Assembly (NCBI RefSeq): GCF_965230735.1
Contig: NZ_OZ246016.1
Coordinates: forward strand, 1,612,001-1,676,000
From: Motiliproteus sp965230735
GTDB taxonomy: Bacteria; Pseudomonadota; Gammaproteobacteria; Pseudomonadales; Balneatricaceae
Length of the DNA: 64,000 nucleotides
Direction of reading: 5' to 3'
Positions 49,532-58,003 of the stretch are shown here, piece by piece; the stretch's first letter is position 1; each line of letters starts with the position of its first letter. The translations under genes and the position numbers were made by a program. The notes beneath the pieces were generated by a model. It worked only from the letters and a program-made list of their open reading frames with translations. It was not told the origin of the DNA and ran no database searches.

Positions 49532-49897
49532 ATGAGCTTCGTTCGCTGGTTTGTGGGACGCATCGTGCTGTTGATCAATTGGCTGACCTGGCCCAAGTCG
49601 GCCAAACGTCCGTCTGAGTCACAGCAACAGGTTGAGCAGCAACTGGCGGCCTACTCGCTCTACCAGTTCGAAGCTTGTCCGTTTTGTGTCAAGGTGCGCC
49701 GCGCAATGCAGCGCCTGAATCTGCCGATTGAGCTGCGTGATGCGAAGAAAAATGCCCAGCAGCGCCAGGAGCTGCTGGAGCAGGGTGGTCGGGTCAAAGT
49801 CCCATGCCTGCGGATCGAAGAAGCCGATGGCCAAGTCCGCTGGATGTACGAATCCGACGATATCATTGCCCACCTGAGCAAGCGTTTTCCGGTTTAA
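49532..49897 (+). CDS. Glutaredoxin-like protein, membrane-anchored
   Basis: A 121-residue protein. Residues ~1-20 (FVRWFVGRIVLLINWLTW) are a probable membrane anchor. The glutaredoxin domain has FEACPFCVKVRRAMQRLNLP (CPFC), then GRVKVPCLRIEEADG with the cis-Pro, and SDDIIAHLSKRF at the end. Probably a thiol-disulfide oxidoreductase close to the membrane; partner unknown. Starts 31 bases after the orn terminator. Confidence 0.9.
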   Translation: MSFVRWFVGRIVLLINWLTWPKSAKRPSESQQQVEQQLAAYSLYQFEACPFCVKVRRAMQRLNLPIELRDAKKNAQQRQELLEQGGRVKVPCLRIEEADGQVRWMYESDDIIAHLSKRFPV

Positions 49898-49930
49898 CTT
49901 CCCGCAAGGGCTGTTTAGTTAGAACAGGTG

Positions 49931-51085
49931 TTAGAGCAGGTGGCGTACCTTGCGTGGCTGCCTGTCGGTCAACGGCAGCGGTGAGGGGCCTTGCTCGCTG
50001 CTGAGTTGCTCGATCGCCCAGGAGACATGTTCACGGACCAGCTCTGAGGGGTTGTCCTGCTGCTGCTTCAACACCTCGATCATGGCCTTGTCGCCACTGT
50101 TACCCAAACCGACTGCCAGATTCCTTAGCCAGCCTTGATAACCGCTACGCCGGATCGGTGAGCCTTCGGTTTTCTTCAGGAAGGTCGCTTCATCCCACAG
50201 AAACAGTTCGGCCAGCTCGATAGTGTCGAGCTGGTGGCGGGGGTTGAAATCACTCTCGCCAGTGAAGTGGCAATAGCGGTTCCACGGGCAAACCAGCTGG
50301 CAGTCATCGCAGCCGAACACCCTGTTTCCGATCAGAGAACGCAATTCAAGCGGGATCGGCTCCTTCGATTCGATCGTCAGGTAGGAGATGCATCGGCGGG
50401 CATCCAGCACATAGGGTTCGGGGATCGCATCGGTGGGGCAGACGTCGATACAGGCACTGCAGCGACTGCAGTGATCCTCGGTGTAGGGGGCATCGTCCAC
50501 GAGCGGTAGATCGGTAAACAACTCTCCCAGCACGAAGTAACTGCCGGCTTTACGGTCGATCAGCAAGCTGTGCTTGCCCTGCCAGCCGAGTCCGGCCCGC
50601 TGGGCCATCGGCTTCTCCATCACCGGTGCACTATCGACGAAGGGGCGATAGTTAAAACTGCCACAGTGCTGTTCGATTCGTTTGGCCAGCTGCACCAACC
50701 GCTTGCGTAGGGTCTTGTGGTAGTCACGACCCAGGGCATAGCGCGAGATATAAGCCTGCCGGGGGTTTTGCAGTACTCGGACGGTCTCCACCTCCGGCGG
50801 CAGGTAGTCCATTCGCACACTAATCACCTTCAGTGTACCCGGGTGCAGTTGTTCCGGGTGGCGTCGCAGTTCCCGGTGATTGGCCAGATAGCCCATCGAG
50901 CCGTTGAACCCTTTATCCAACCAGGCTTCGAGGCGCGTAACAGCATCGGCGGTGTCGATACCGGTGATACCGACGGCGCTGAATCCCAGTTCATCAGCCC
51001 AGGCTTTGATGTGTGCGGTCAGCTGTTCGGGGCTGGCCGAAATCGAGGGCAGGCGCGGGGCTTGAGGTTCGGGGTTGCTGGGCAT
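49931..51085 (-). CDS. queG: Epoxyqueuosine reductase QueG
   Basis: A 384-residue cobalamin-dependent enzyme with two [4Fe-4S] motifs, CSRCSACIDVCPTDAIPEPY and CDDCQLVCPWNRYC. It reduces epoxyqueuosine to queuosine in the wobble position of certain tRNAs. The frame reaches a TTG at 51100, but the ATG at 51085 (MPSNPEPQAPRLPS) is chosen. It is divergent from nnrDE, as in E. coli (yjeS-yjeF). Confidence 0.95.
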   Translation of the reverse strand: MPSNPEPQAPRLPSISASPEQLTAHIKAWADELGFSAVGITGIDTADAVTRLEAWLDKGFNGSMGYLANHRELRRHPEQLHPGTLKVISVRMDYLPPEVETVRVLQNPRQAYISRYALGRDYHKTLRKRLVQLAKRIEQHCGSFNYRPFVDSAPVMEKPMAQRAGLGWQGKHSLLIDRKAGSYFVLGELFTDLPLVDDAPYTEDHCSRCSACIDVCPTDAIPEPYVLDARRCISYLTIESKEPIPLELRSLIGNRVFGCDDCQLVCPWNRYCHFTGESDFNPRHQLDTIELAELFLWDEATFLKKTEGSPIRRSGYQGWLRNLAVGLGNSGDKAMIEVLKQQQDNPSELVREHVSWAIEQLSSEQGPSPLPLTDRQPRKVRHLL

Positions 51086-51147
51086 GGGAAACCGGATCAA
51101 AAAACTATACTTTATAAGAGCTAATCATACCGACAACAGGAGTTGGG

Positions 51148-52716
51148 ATGCCATTCTCGCCCCCGGAAAACGGCCTTGGATTATACCGTGCCGAGCAGAC
51201 CCGTGAATTGGACCGTTGCGCGATCCAGGATCAGGGTATCGACGGTTTTGAGCTGATGAAGCGAGCCGGCAGAGCGGCTTACCGAGCCCTGCGCCAGCAT
51301 TGGCCCGATGTGCGTCGTCTGACCCTGATCAGTGGCAGCGGCAATAACGGCGGCGATGCGTTGGTGGTGGCGGCGATGGCGCTGGAGCAGCAGCTAGAGG
51401 TGCAGATGCTGCTGGTCGGCGGGGAATCGACCCGTGCCAAGCTGCAAGGAGAAGCACGCCAGGCGCTGGAATGGGCCGAGCAGCGGGGCGTTAAGGTACG
51501 AGCCTATGACCCTGACGAGGCGTTCAGCGGTGAATTGATTGTCGATGGTCTGCTGGGGACCGGTCTCAGCGGCGAGGTGCGTGGCGACTATCGATCGTTG
51601 ATCGAACGGATCAATGCCAGCGGGCTGCCGGTGTTGGCGTTGGATATTCCATCGGGACTTTGTGCCGATACCGGGGCTGAGCTGGGAGTGGCGATCAGAG
51701 CGCAGTTGACCATCAGCTTTATCGGCCTAAACCGTGGCTTGCTGACCCATCGGGGGCCTGCCTGCTGCGGCCGGGTTCTTTTCGATACGCTGTCGGTACC
51801 CGACGAGGTCTACCAGGCGATACCCACCGGTGTCCGAGTGATCGGACCCTCGTTGTTGAGCCGGTGCCTGGGACCACGGGATCGAACCGCCCACAAGGGC
51901 AGCTTCGGCCATGTGATGGTGATCGGCGGTGATCATGGGATGGCCGGGGCGGTACTGATGAGCTCGGAGGCGGCGCTTCGAAGCGGCAGTGGTCTGGTGT
52001 CGGTGGTGACCCGACCCGAGCATGTGGCGCTCTGCACCGGGCATCGACCGGAAGTGATGACCCACGGGGTAGATTCAGGCCAGGACCTGGAACCGTTGAT
52101 TGAACGGGCCAGCGTGATTGCGATAGGACCCGGGTTAGGGAAAAATGCCTGGTCGGGACAACTATTGCGGGTTGCCCAGGCGCAGCCGGTACCGTTGGTG
52201 ATCGACGCGGACGGCCTGAATCTGCTGGCCGAAGGGCAGTTGATCGAGCCCCAAGCCCGTGACAATTGGGTACTGACCCCGCACCCGGGCGAGGCAGCCA
52301 GACTGCTGGGTTGTTCGGTGGCGCAGATTCAAGCCGATCGGTTCGACGCCGTTAACCAGATACAGCAACGCTACGGTGGCGTGGTGGTGCTTAAAGGGGC
52401 CGGTACGTTGGTATCCGATGGAGCCAGCATCCGGCTTTGTTGTCGTGGTAACCCCGGCATGGCCAGTGGCGGTATGGGCGATGTGCTCAGTGGCGTGATC
52501 GCGGCCTTGATGGCCCAAGGGCTGAATCCCTTCGATGCCGCTTCGGTGGCGGTCGAGGTGCATGGCCATGCGGCGGACCTGTTGGCGGCCAAGGCCGGAG
52601 AGCGGGGATTGGCGGCGACAGACCTGATGGCGCCGATCCGACGGTTGCTCAATCCATCGCTAATGCTGCAATTGGAAAGTAAAGAACAAGTATTTTTTGA
52701 GGGCATCAATGGCTGA
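51148..52716 (+). CDS. nnrDE: Bifunctional NAD(P)H-hydrate epimerase/ADP-dependent dehydratase
   Basis: A 522-residue fusion of the YjeF_N epimerase (GIDGFELMKRAGRAAYRALR, SGSGNNGGDALVVA) and the NnrD dehydratase (KGSFGHVMVIGGDHGMAGAV, GNPGMASGGMGDVLSG). It repairs the hydrates of NADH and NADPH. First gene of the nnr-tsaE-amiB-mutL-miaA-hfq cluster; the stop overlaps the tsaE start by eight bases. The ATG follows GGAG with usual spacing. Confidence 0.95.
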   Translation: MPFSPPENGLGLYRAEQTRELDRCAIQDQGIDGFELMKRAGRAAYRALRQHWPDVRRLTLISGSGNNGGDALVVAAMALEQQLEVQMLLVGGESTRAKLQGEARQALEWAEQRGVKVRAYDPDEAFSGELIVDGLLGTGLSGEVRGDYRSLIERINASGLPVLALDIPSGLCADTGAELGVAIRAQLTISFIGLNRGLLTHRGPACCGRVLFDTLSVPDEVYQAIPTGVRVIGPSLLSRCLGPRDRTAHKGSFGHVMVIGGDHGMAGAVLMSSEAALRSGSGLVSVVTRPEHVALCTGHRPEVMTHGVDSGQDLEPLIERASVIAIGPGLGKNAWSGQLLRVAQAQPVPLVIDADGLNLLAEGQLIEPQARDNWVLTPHPGEAARLLGCSVAQIQADRFDAVNQIQQRYGGVVVLKGAGTLVSDGASIRLCCRGNPGMASGGMGDVLSGVIAALMAQGLNPFDAASVAVEVHGHAADLLAAKAGERGLAATDLMAPIRRLLNPSLMLQLESKEQVFFEGING

Positions 52717-53185
52717 AGTACAGCGCTGGGACCTGGCCGATGAGGCCCGGATGGTGGAGTTCGGAGGACGACTTGGACAGGCCGCCAGACCGCAGGCCAC
52801 GATCTATCTGCATGGCAATCTGGGCATGGGTAAAACCACCCTCAGTCGGGGGGTGGTGCAGTCGTTTGGGCATACAGCCGTGGTTAAGAGTCCCACTTAT
52901 ACGCTGGTCGAACCCTACGAGTTGGAACAGGGACGGGTTTACCATTTCGACCTGTATCGGCTGGCAGACCCGGAGGAACTGGAGTTTCTTGGGATTCGGG
53001 ATTATTTCTCGATCGAAGCGGTACGGCTGATTGAATGGCCGGAGAAAGGCGAGGGTATCTTGCCGGAGGCCGATCTGGAACTATTGATCGAAAAGCAGGG
53101 AACTGGACGACAGGTGACGGTCAAAGCCAATAACCCCCTCGGGGAGCAGGTGCTGGCTCGTCTGTCAGAAATGTCGGCTGACTGA
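52709..53185 (+). CDS. tsaE: tRNA threonylcarbamoyladenosine biosynthesis ATPase TsaE
   Basis: A 158-residue ATPase. P-loop LHGNLGMGKTTLSRGVVQ, switch TYTLVEPYE and Walker-B-like HFDLYRLADPEELEFLG are all typical. It acts with TsaB and TsaD in making the t6A37 modification. A longer frame begins at 52697; the ATG at 52709 follows GAGGG and overlaps the end of nnrDE. Confidence 0.95.
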   Translation: MAEVQRWDLADEARMVEFGGRLGQAARPQATIYLHGNLGMGKTTLSRGVVQSFGHTAVVKSPTYTLVEPYELEQGRVYHFDLYRLADPEELEFLGIRDYFSIEAVRLIEWPEKGEGILPEADLELLIEKQGTGRQVTVKANNPLGEQVLARLSEMSAD

Positions 53186-53265
53186 GCACGATTTGGCGGG
53201 TAGCCCTGTTTGTACGTTTTGGGTTGAATAAGAAACTGAAAAAAGTCGGATCAACAGGTGAGTAG

Positions 53266-54609
53266 GTGTTGAGAAGGGGAATAAATCGGATCACGGTCGT
53301 TTTGCTTGGCCTATTGGTGCTGCTGAGTAGCACGCTGTTGTCAGCGGCGACCGTTAAACAGGTGCGGGTCTGGCCGGCGCCGGATCATACCCGCCTGGTG
53401 TTCGATCTGTCGGGGGCGGCTGAGCACAAGCTGTTCACGCTGGCCAATCCCTCCCGGATCGTTATCGATCTGGCAAACAGCAAGATGGCGGCCAAGCTCA
53501 GTGCGCTCGAGCTGGCCAAAACGCCGATTGAGAACATTCGCAGCGGTAAACGTGGACCCAGTGGCTTGCGTATCGTTCTGGACCTGAAAAGTCAGACTCA
53601 GCCTCGCAGTTTTAGTCTCAAACCGAACGCCAAGTACGGACACCGCCTGGTGGTTGACCTGGTTAACAAGAAGAAGGCCGAGGTTAAGACGGTCAAACAA
53701 CTTGCCACCAATGGCAATAGCAAGCGGGATATCGTGATCGCGATCGATGCCGGTCATGGAGGTGAGGACCCGGGTGCCATCGGTCCGGGAAGGGTAAAAG
53801 AGAAAGATGTGGTGCTGCGGATTGCCCGCGAACTGGCGGCACTGTTCAAGGCCGAAGCGGGATTCAAGCCGGTGCTGATCCGCGACAGCGACTATTATGT
53901 CGGGCTGCGTAACCGGACTCGCAAGGCCCGTAATGCCGGGGCCGATCTGTTTGTCTCGATCCACGCCGATGCCTTTAAGCGCAGTAGTGCCCGGGGTGCA
54001 TCGGTCTGGACCCTGTCTGAGCGTGGTGCCAGCAGTGAAATGGGCCGCTGGCTGGCCGGGCGGGAGAACAGCACCGACCTGATCGGTGGCGTCGGAACCC
54101 TGAGCAAGGACAGTGATAATGACGTGCTCGAAGGGGTGCTGCTGGATATGTCGATGCACTCGAGTATCAGTCACTCCCGAGAAGTGGGCAGCCATGTGCA
54201 GCGATACATGGGCAAGGTGGCCCATATGCACAAGAAGCAGGTTCAACACGCCGGCTTTATGGTGCTCAAGTCACCGGATATTCCATCCATTCTGGTTGAA
54301 ACCGGCTTTATCTCCAATCCCGGAGAGGCCCGTCTGCTGCAGCAGCGAAGCCATCAGCGCAAATTGGCGCAATCCATTTTCAACGGCATCAGGACGCATT
54401 TCAGCAACAAACCGCCCCCCGGAACGCTGTTGGCCTGGAAGCAGAACGGTGGCGACGGTAAGACCACCCGATACAAGGTTTCCCGTGGTGATACCCTGTC
54501 GGTGATCGCCAGTCGCAACGGGGTGGCATTGAAGCGGCTACGCGAACTCAATGGGCTCACATCCGACGTGATTCGGGTTGGACAGGTGTTGCGGATTCCC
54601 GCATCCTAA
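53266..54609 (+). CDS. amiB: N-acetylmuramoyl-L-alanine amidase AmiB (AMIN-Amidase_3-LysM)
   Basis: A 447-residue exported amidase. Signal peptide ~1-27 (RITVVLLGLLVLLSSTLLSA). AMIN domain ~30-125, Amidase_3 ~155-385 with zinc ligands in AIDAGHGGEDPGAIGPG (His), KEKDVVLRIA (Glu) and FVSIHADA (His) and the catalytic ILVETGFISNPGEA (Glu). A LysM domain ends the protein (YKVSRGDTLSVIASRNGVAL). It splits septal peptidoglycan in daughter-cell separation. The start is GTG (53266), with AGGTGAG upstream. Confidence 0.94.
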   Translation: MLRRGINRITVVLLGLLVLLSSTLLSAATVKQVRVWPAPDHTRLVFDLSGAAEHKLFTLANPSRIVIDLANSKMAAKLSALELAKTPIENIRSGKRGPSGLRIVLDLKSQTQPRSFSLKPNAKYGHRLVVDLVNKKKAEVKTVKQLATNGNSKRDIVIAIDAGHGGEDPGAIGPGRVKEKDVVLRIARELAALFKAEAGFKPVLIRDSDYYVGLRNRTRKARNAGADLFVSIHADAFKRSSARGASVWTLSERGASSEMGRWLAGRENSTDLIGGVGTLSKDSDNDVLEGVLLDMSMHSSISHSREVGSHVQRYMGKVAHMHKKQVQHAGFMVLKSPDIPSILVETGFISNPGEARLLQQRSHQRKLAQSIFNGIRTHFSNKPPPGTLLAWKQNGGDGKTTRYKVSRGDTLSVIASRNGVALKRLRELNGLTSDVIRVGQVLRIPAS

Positions 54610-54636
54610 CGCCTCTCAAACAGGTTAGAACTGATA

Positions 54637-54659
54637 ACGGCGAACCCAGGGTTCGCCGT
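54637..54659 (+). terminator. Hairpin after amiB
   Basis: ACGGCGAACCC and GGGTTCGCCGT form a perfect dyad around one A (54637-54659), about 28 bases beyond the amiB stop, followed by GTCTGTTTTC. A strong stem with a weak T-run; mutL may still be read through. Confidence 0.6.
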
Positions 54660-54749
54660 GTCTGTTTTCTGTCGGCGCCGCGGCTATTCCGGTGTGTTTA
54701 AATAGTCCCGCAAATTAGTTAATCCAGAGTTGCCTTGAGCTTCATACGC

Positions 54750-56633
54750 ATGAACCGAATCTCGCTGTTATCCCCCCGTCTTGCCAACCAGATCGCTGCT
54801 GGCGAGGTGGTCGAACGACCGGCTTCCGTGGTTAAGGAGCTGCTGGAGAACAGTCTGGACGCCGGAGCCGATCGAATCGAGATCGATGTGGAGCAGGGCG
54901 GGGTCAAGTTGATCCGCCTGCGCGATAACGGCTCCGGGGTGATCAAGGATGACCTGGCGTTGGCGCTGAGTCGTCATGCGACCAGCAAGATCAAAGATCT
55001 GGACGATCTGGAAGCGGTGGCCACCCTGGGCTTTCGAGGCGAGGCGCTGGCCAGTATCAGTTCGGTATCACGGTTGACGCTGACCTCCTGTGCCGCCGGT
55101 GTCGCCGAATCCTGGCAGGTACGGGCCGAAGGCCGTGAAATGGTACCCGAGCTTCAGCCAGCCGCGCATCCGCCCGGCACCACCATCGAGATGCGTGATC
55201 TGTTCTTCAACACCCCGGCGCGGCGCAAGTTTTTGCGTACCGAGAAAACCGAGTTCGGTCATCTGGAAGAGGTGGTCAAACGGCTGGCGTTGAGTCGTTT
55301 TGATGTGGCGATCAGTTTGCGCCATAACGGCCGGGTGATCCATCAGCTACGGCCAGCCAGCAGTCAGGTGGAACTGGAGCGTCGGGTGGCGTCACTCTGT
55401 GGACCGAAGTTTATGGAGAACGCGGTTGCATTGGACGTTGAGGCGGCGGGGTTAAGGCTGTGGGGTTGGGTTGGGCTTCCCACCTTCTCGCGCTCCCAGG
55501 CCGATCTGCAGTATTTCTTTGTCAATGGCCGCTCGATCCGTGACAAGTTGGTGGCCCATGCAGTGCGCCAGGCCTACCGGGATGTGCTCTACAACGGCCG
55601 TCATCCGACCTTTGTGCTGTTTCTGGAACTCAATCCAGCCGATGTCGACGTCAATGTTCATCCGACCAAGCACGAAGTCCGTTTCCGTGATGGTCGGCTG
55701 GTGCACGATTTTCTATTCCGGACCCTGCATCGTGGTTTGGCCGAGGTCAGTCCGGCCGATCAGGTTGAGGCGGGGGGAGTTTCGCCGCCGGGATTAACTC
55801 AGCTGGATTCAGGCCAGCCGGTCGCCGATCCGGTGCAGCAAGTCCAACAGCAGGCGATGCCGTTAGGTTTCAATCCGAACCCGAGTTCGCAACCGACAGC
55901 CGGGCAGGTCCGTGAACAGATCGCCGCCTACGCTGCCCTGCATCCGGCGCAGGCAGCGGTGGGGGTAGGCCAGAGTCGAGGAATTGAATCAGTCCCGTCA
56001 ATCGATCGGAACCTTGAGCCGACGCTGCCGCCCGAGTCGGCAACCGAAACCCCGCCGCTGGGATACGCGGTGGCGCAGTTACACGGAATCTACATCCTGT
56101 CTCAGAACGAGCAGGGGTTGGTCGTGGTGGATATGCATGCCGCCCACGAGCGGGTGGTCTACGAGCGGATGAAGGTATCCTTTGCCGAGGAGGGAATCAC
56201 CTCGCAGCCGTTGTTGGTGCCCCAATCGATGGCACTGAGTAGCCAGGAGGCGGACTGTGCCGAGGAGTTCAGCGAGCTGTTCAAACAGCTGGGCTTTGAG
56301 TTGGCCCGAATGAGTGAGGAATCGCTGGTGATCCGCCAGGTTCCGGCGCTGCTTAAGCAGACCGATGTGGAGCAACTGGTGCGTGATGTGCTGGCCGATC
56401 TACGGGTACTGGGCGACAGTGACCGGGTTCAGGCCGAGATGAATCAGATTCTGGCGACCATGGCCTGTCATGGCTCGGTGCGGGCCAATCGCCAGCTGAC
56501 GCTGCCGGAGATGAATGCGCTGCTGCGGGATATGGAGCGCACCGAACGTAGCGGACAGTGTAACCACGGCCGACCGACCTGGACCCAGTTGGATATGGAT
56601 GCGCTGGATAAATTGTTCCTGAGGGGGCAGTAG
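54750..56633 (+). CDS. mutL: DNA mismatch repair protein MutL
   Basis: A 627-residue protein with the N-terminal GHKL ATPase (VKELLENSLDAGADRIEID, RLRDNGSGV, LGFRGEALASISSV) and a C-terminal dimerisation domain. The endonuclease motif D-M-H-A-x2-E-x4-E is present (DMHAAHERVVYE), as are GQCNHGRPTW and ATMACHGSVRA, so this is probably the nicking-type MutL of organisms without MutH. The linker (~340-440) is Pro/Gln-rich. An ATG at 54750 is preferred over a TTG at 54735. Confidence 0.95.
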   Translation: MNRISLLSPRLANQIAAGEVVERPASVVKELLENSLDAGADRIEIDVEQGGVKLIRLRDNGSGVIKDDLALALSRHATSKIKDLDDLEAVATLGFRGEALASISSVSRLTLTSCAAGVAESWQVRAEGREMVPELQPAAHPPGTTIEMRDLFFNTPARRKFLRTEKTEFGHLEEVVKRLALSRFDVAISLRHNGRVIHQLRPASSQVELERRVASLCGPKFMENAVALDVEAAGLRLWGWVGLPTFSRSQADLQYFFVNGRSIRDKLVAHAVRQAYRDVLYNGRHPTFVLFLELNPADVDVNVHPTKHEVRFRDGRLVHDFLFRTLHRGLAEVSPADQVEAGGVSPPGLTQLDSGQPVADPVQQVQQQAMPLGFNPNPSSQPTAGQVREQIAAYAALHPAQAAVGVGQSRGIESVPSIDRNLEPTLPPESATETPPLGYAVAQLHGIYILSQNEQGLVVVDMHAAHERVVYERMKVSFAEEGITSQPLLVPQSMALSSQEADCAEEFSELFKQLGFELARMSEESLVIRQVPALLKQTDVEQLVRDVLADLRVLGDSDRVQAEMNQILATMACHGSVRANRQLTLPEMNALLRDMERTERSGQCNHGRPTWTQLDMDALDKLFLRGQ

Positions 56634-56634
56634 T

Positions 56635-57591
56635 ATGAATCCCTCTACCTGCTCTCAGCTGGAAAAACGCCCGGTCATCTGCTTGATGGGCGCCACCGCC
56701 ACCGGTAAGACCGATCTGGCGGTCAGAGTGGCCGAACAGCTGCCCTGCGATCTGATTAGCGTCGATTCGGCGCTGATCTACCGCGAGATGGATATCGGCA
56801 CCGCCAAACCCGATGCGGAGCTGCTGGCCAGGGCGCCTCACCGGCTGATCGATATTCGCGATCCGGCCGAGAGCTATTCGGCGGCCGAGTTCCGAGCCGA
56901 TGCACTGGCCGAGATCGAAGCGATCCATGCCCAGGGCCGGATTCCGCTGCTGGTCGGCGGAACCATGCTCTATTTCAAGACTCTGTTGGAGGGGCTGGCG
57001 ACGCTGCCCAAGGCCGATCCAGAGGTCCGCCAGCGGCTGCTGGATCAGGCGCAGGACCATGGCTGGGAATCGTTGCATCAACGTTTGCGTGAGGTCGACC
57101 CGATCTCGGCGCAGCGGATCCATCCCAACGATCCGCAGCGCTTGCAGCGGGCCCTGGAGGTGTACGAGCTGACCGGCAAAAGTCTGACCGAACTGTGGCA
57201 GCAACAGCAGCAGGTGCAGTTGCCGTTTCAGCCTTTGCAGTTGAGCCTCGATGTGGCCGATCGGGCTTGGTTGCACCAGCGGATCGAGCAGCGTTTTCGG
57301 ATCATGATCGATCAGGGGTTTGAAGCAGAGGTCCGTGCACTGCATCAGCGCGGAGACCTGGAACCGTCGATGCCGTCGATCCGCTGCGTCGGTTACCGTC
57401 AGATGTGGTCTTATCTGGAGGGGGAGATTGGGTTCGACAGCATGATTGAGCGTGGTATTATCGCCACCCGCCAGCTGGCCAAGCGTCAACTAACCTGGTT
57501 GCGGGGCTGGCCCGACCATCATCGAATCGAAGCGCGCAGCGACGATATCCTGGGTAATACCTTGAAATTGATAGATGACTACCTTATATAG
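56635..57591 (+). CDS. miaA: tRNA dimethylallyltransferase MiaA
   Basis: A 318-residue enzyme. P-loop LMGATATGKTDLAVRVAEQL, substrate loop DSALIYREMDIGTAKPD, LVGGTMLYFKTLLEGL and the C-terminal RCVGYRQMWSYLEG with RQLAKRQLTWLRGW are present. It adds the dimethylallyl group to A37 of UNN-decoding tRNAs. One base separates it from the mutL stop, so both are in one operon. Confidence 0.97.
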   Translation: MNPSTCSQLEKRPVICLMGATATGKTDLAVRVAEQLPCDLISVDSALIYREMDIGTAKPDAELLARAPHRLIDIRDPAESYSAAEFRADALAEIEAIHAQGRIPLLVGGTMLYFKTLLEGLATLPKADPEVRQRLLDQAQDHGWESLHQRLREVDPISAQRIHPNDPQRLQRALEVYELTGKSLTELWQQQQQVQLPFQPLQLSLDVADRAWLHQRIEQRFRIMIDQGFEAEVRALHQRGDLEPSMPSIRCVGYRQMWSYLEGEIGFDSMIERGIIATRQLAKRQLTWLRGWPDHHRIEARSDDILGNTLKLIDDYLI

Positions 57592-57624
57592 GTGGACTAC
57601 GGGCCATTAGCGCGTGCTTGATAA

Positions 57625-57657
57625 CGACGGTTTATCTAAGCTTTAACCGTCGGTTTT
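57625..57657 (+). terminator. Hairpin between miaA and hfq
   Basis: CGACGGTT (57625-57632) and AACCGTCG (57645-57652) pair around a 12-base loop and are followed by GTTTT. It lies 34 bases after the miaA stop and could attenuate read-through into hfq, which has its own strong ribosome site. Confidence 0.5.
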
Positions 57658-57720
57658 CGTTATTGACCGCTTTTTGCTGTATTTATTAATCGTTTTTTCA
57701 GTACTTTAAAGGAGTACACA

Positions 57721-57963
57721 ATGTCAAAAGGGCAAACCTTACAAGACCCTTACCTCAACGTTCTGCGCAAGGAGCGGGTACCCGTATCCATCTTTCTGGT
57801 CAACGGCATCAAGCTGCAGGGCCAGATCGAATCCTTCGATCAATTTGTCATTCTGCTGAAGAACACCGTCAGCCAGATGGTTTACAAGCACGCCATCTCG
57901 ACCGTCGTTCCCTCCCGTCCGGTCAAGACGCCGGTGCAGGCGACCGAGGGTGAAGACGCTTAA
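57721..57963 (+). CDS. hfq: RNA chaperone Hfq
   Basis: An 80-residue Hfq. The Sm1 motif VSIFLVNGIKLQGQIESFDQ with FVILLKN and the Sm2 motif YKHAISTVVPSRPV are both conserved, and MSKGQTLQDPYLNVLRKERV is the usual N-terminus. The C-terminal tail is short, as in non-enteric gammaproteobacteria. It pairs sRNAs with mRNAs. AAAGGAG stands before the ATG. Confidence 0.98.
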   Translation: MSKGQTLQDPYLNVLRKERVPVSIFLVNGIKLQGQIESFDQFVILLKNTVSQMVYKHAISTVVPSRPVKTPVQATEGEDA

Positions 57964-58003
57964 GGCGTAGCTTCTTCTCAATTCATTACCATTAGGGACA
58001 GCT

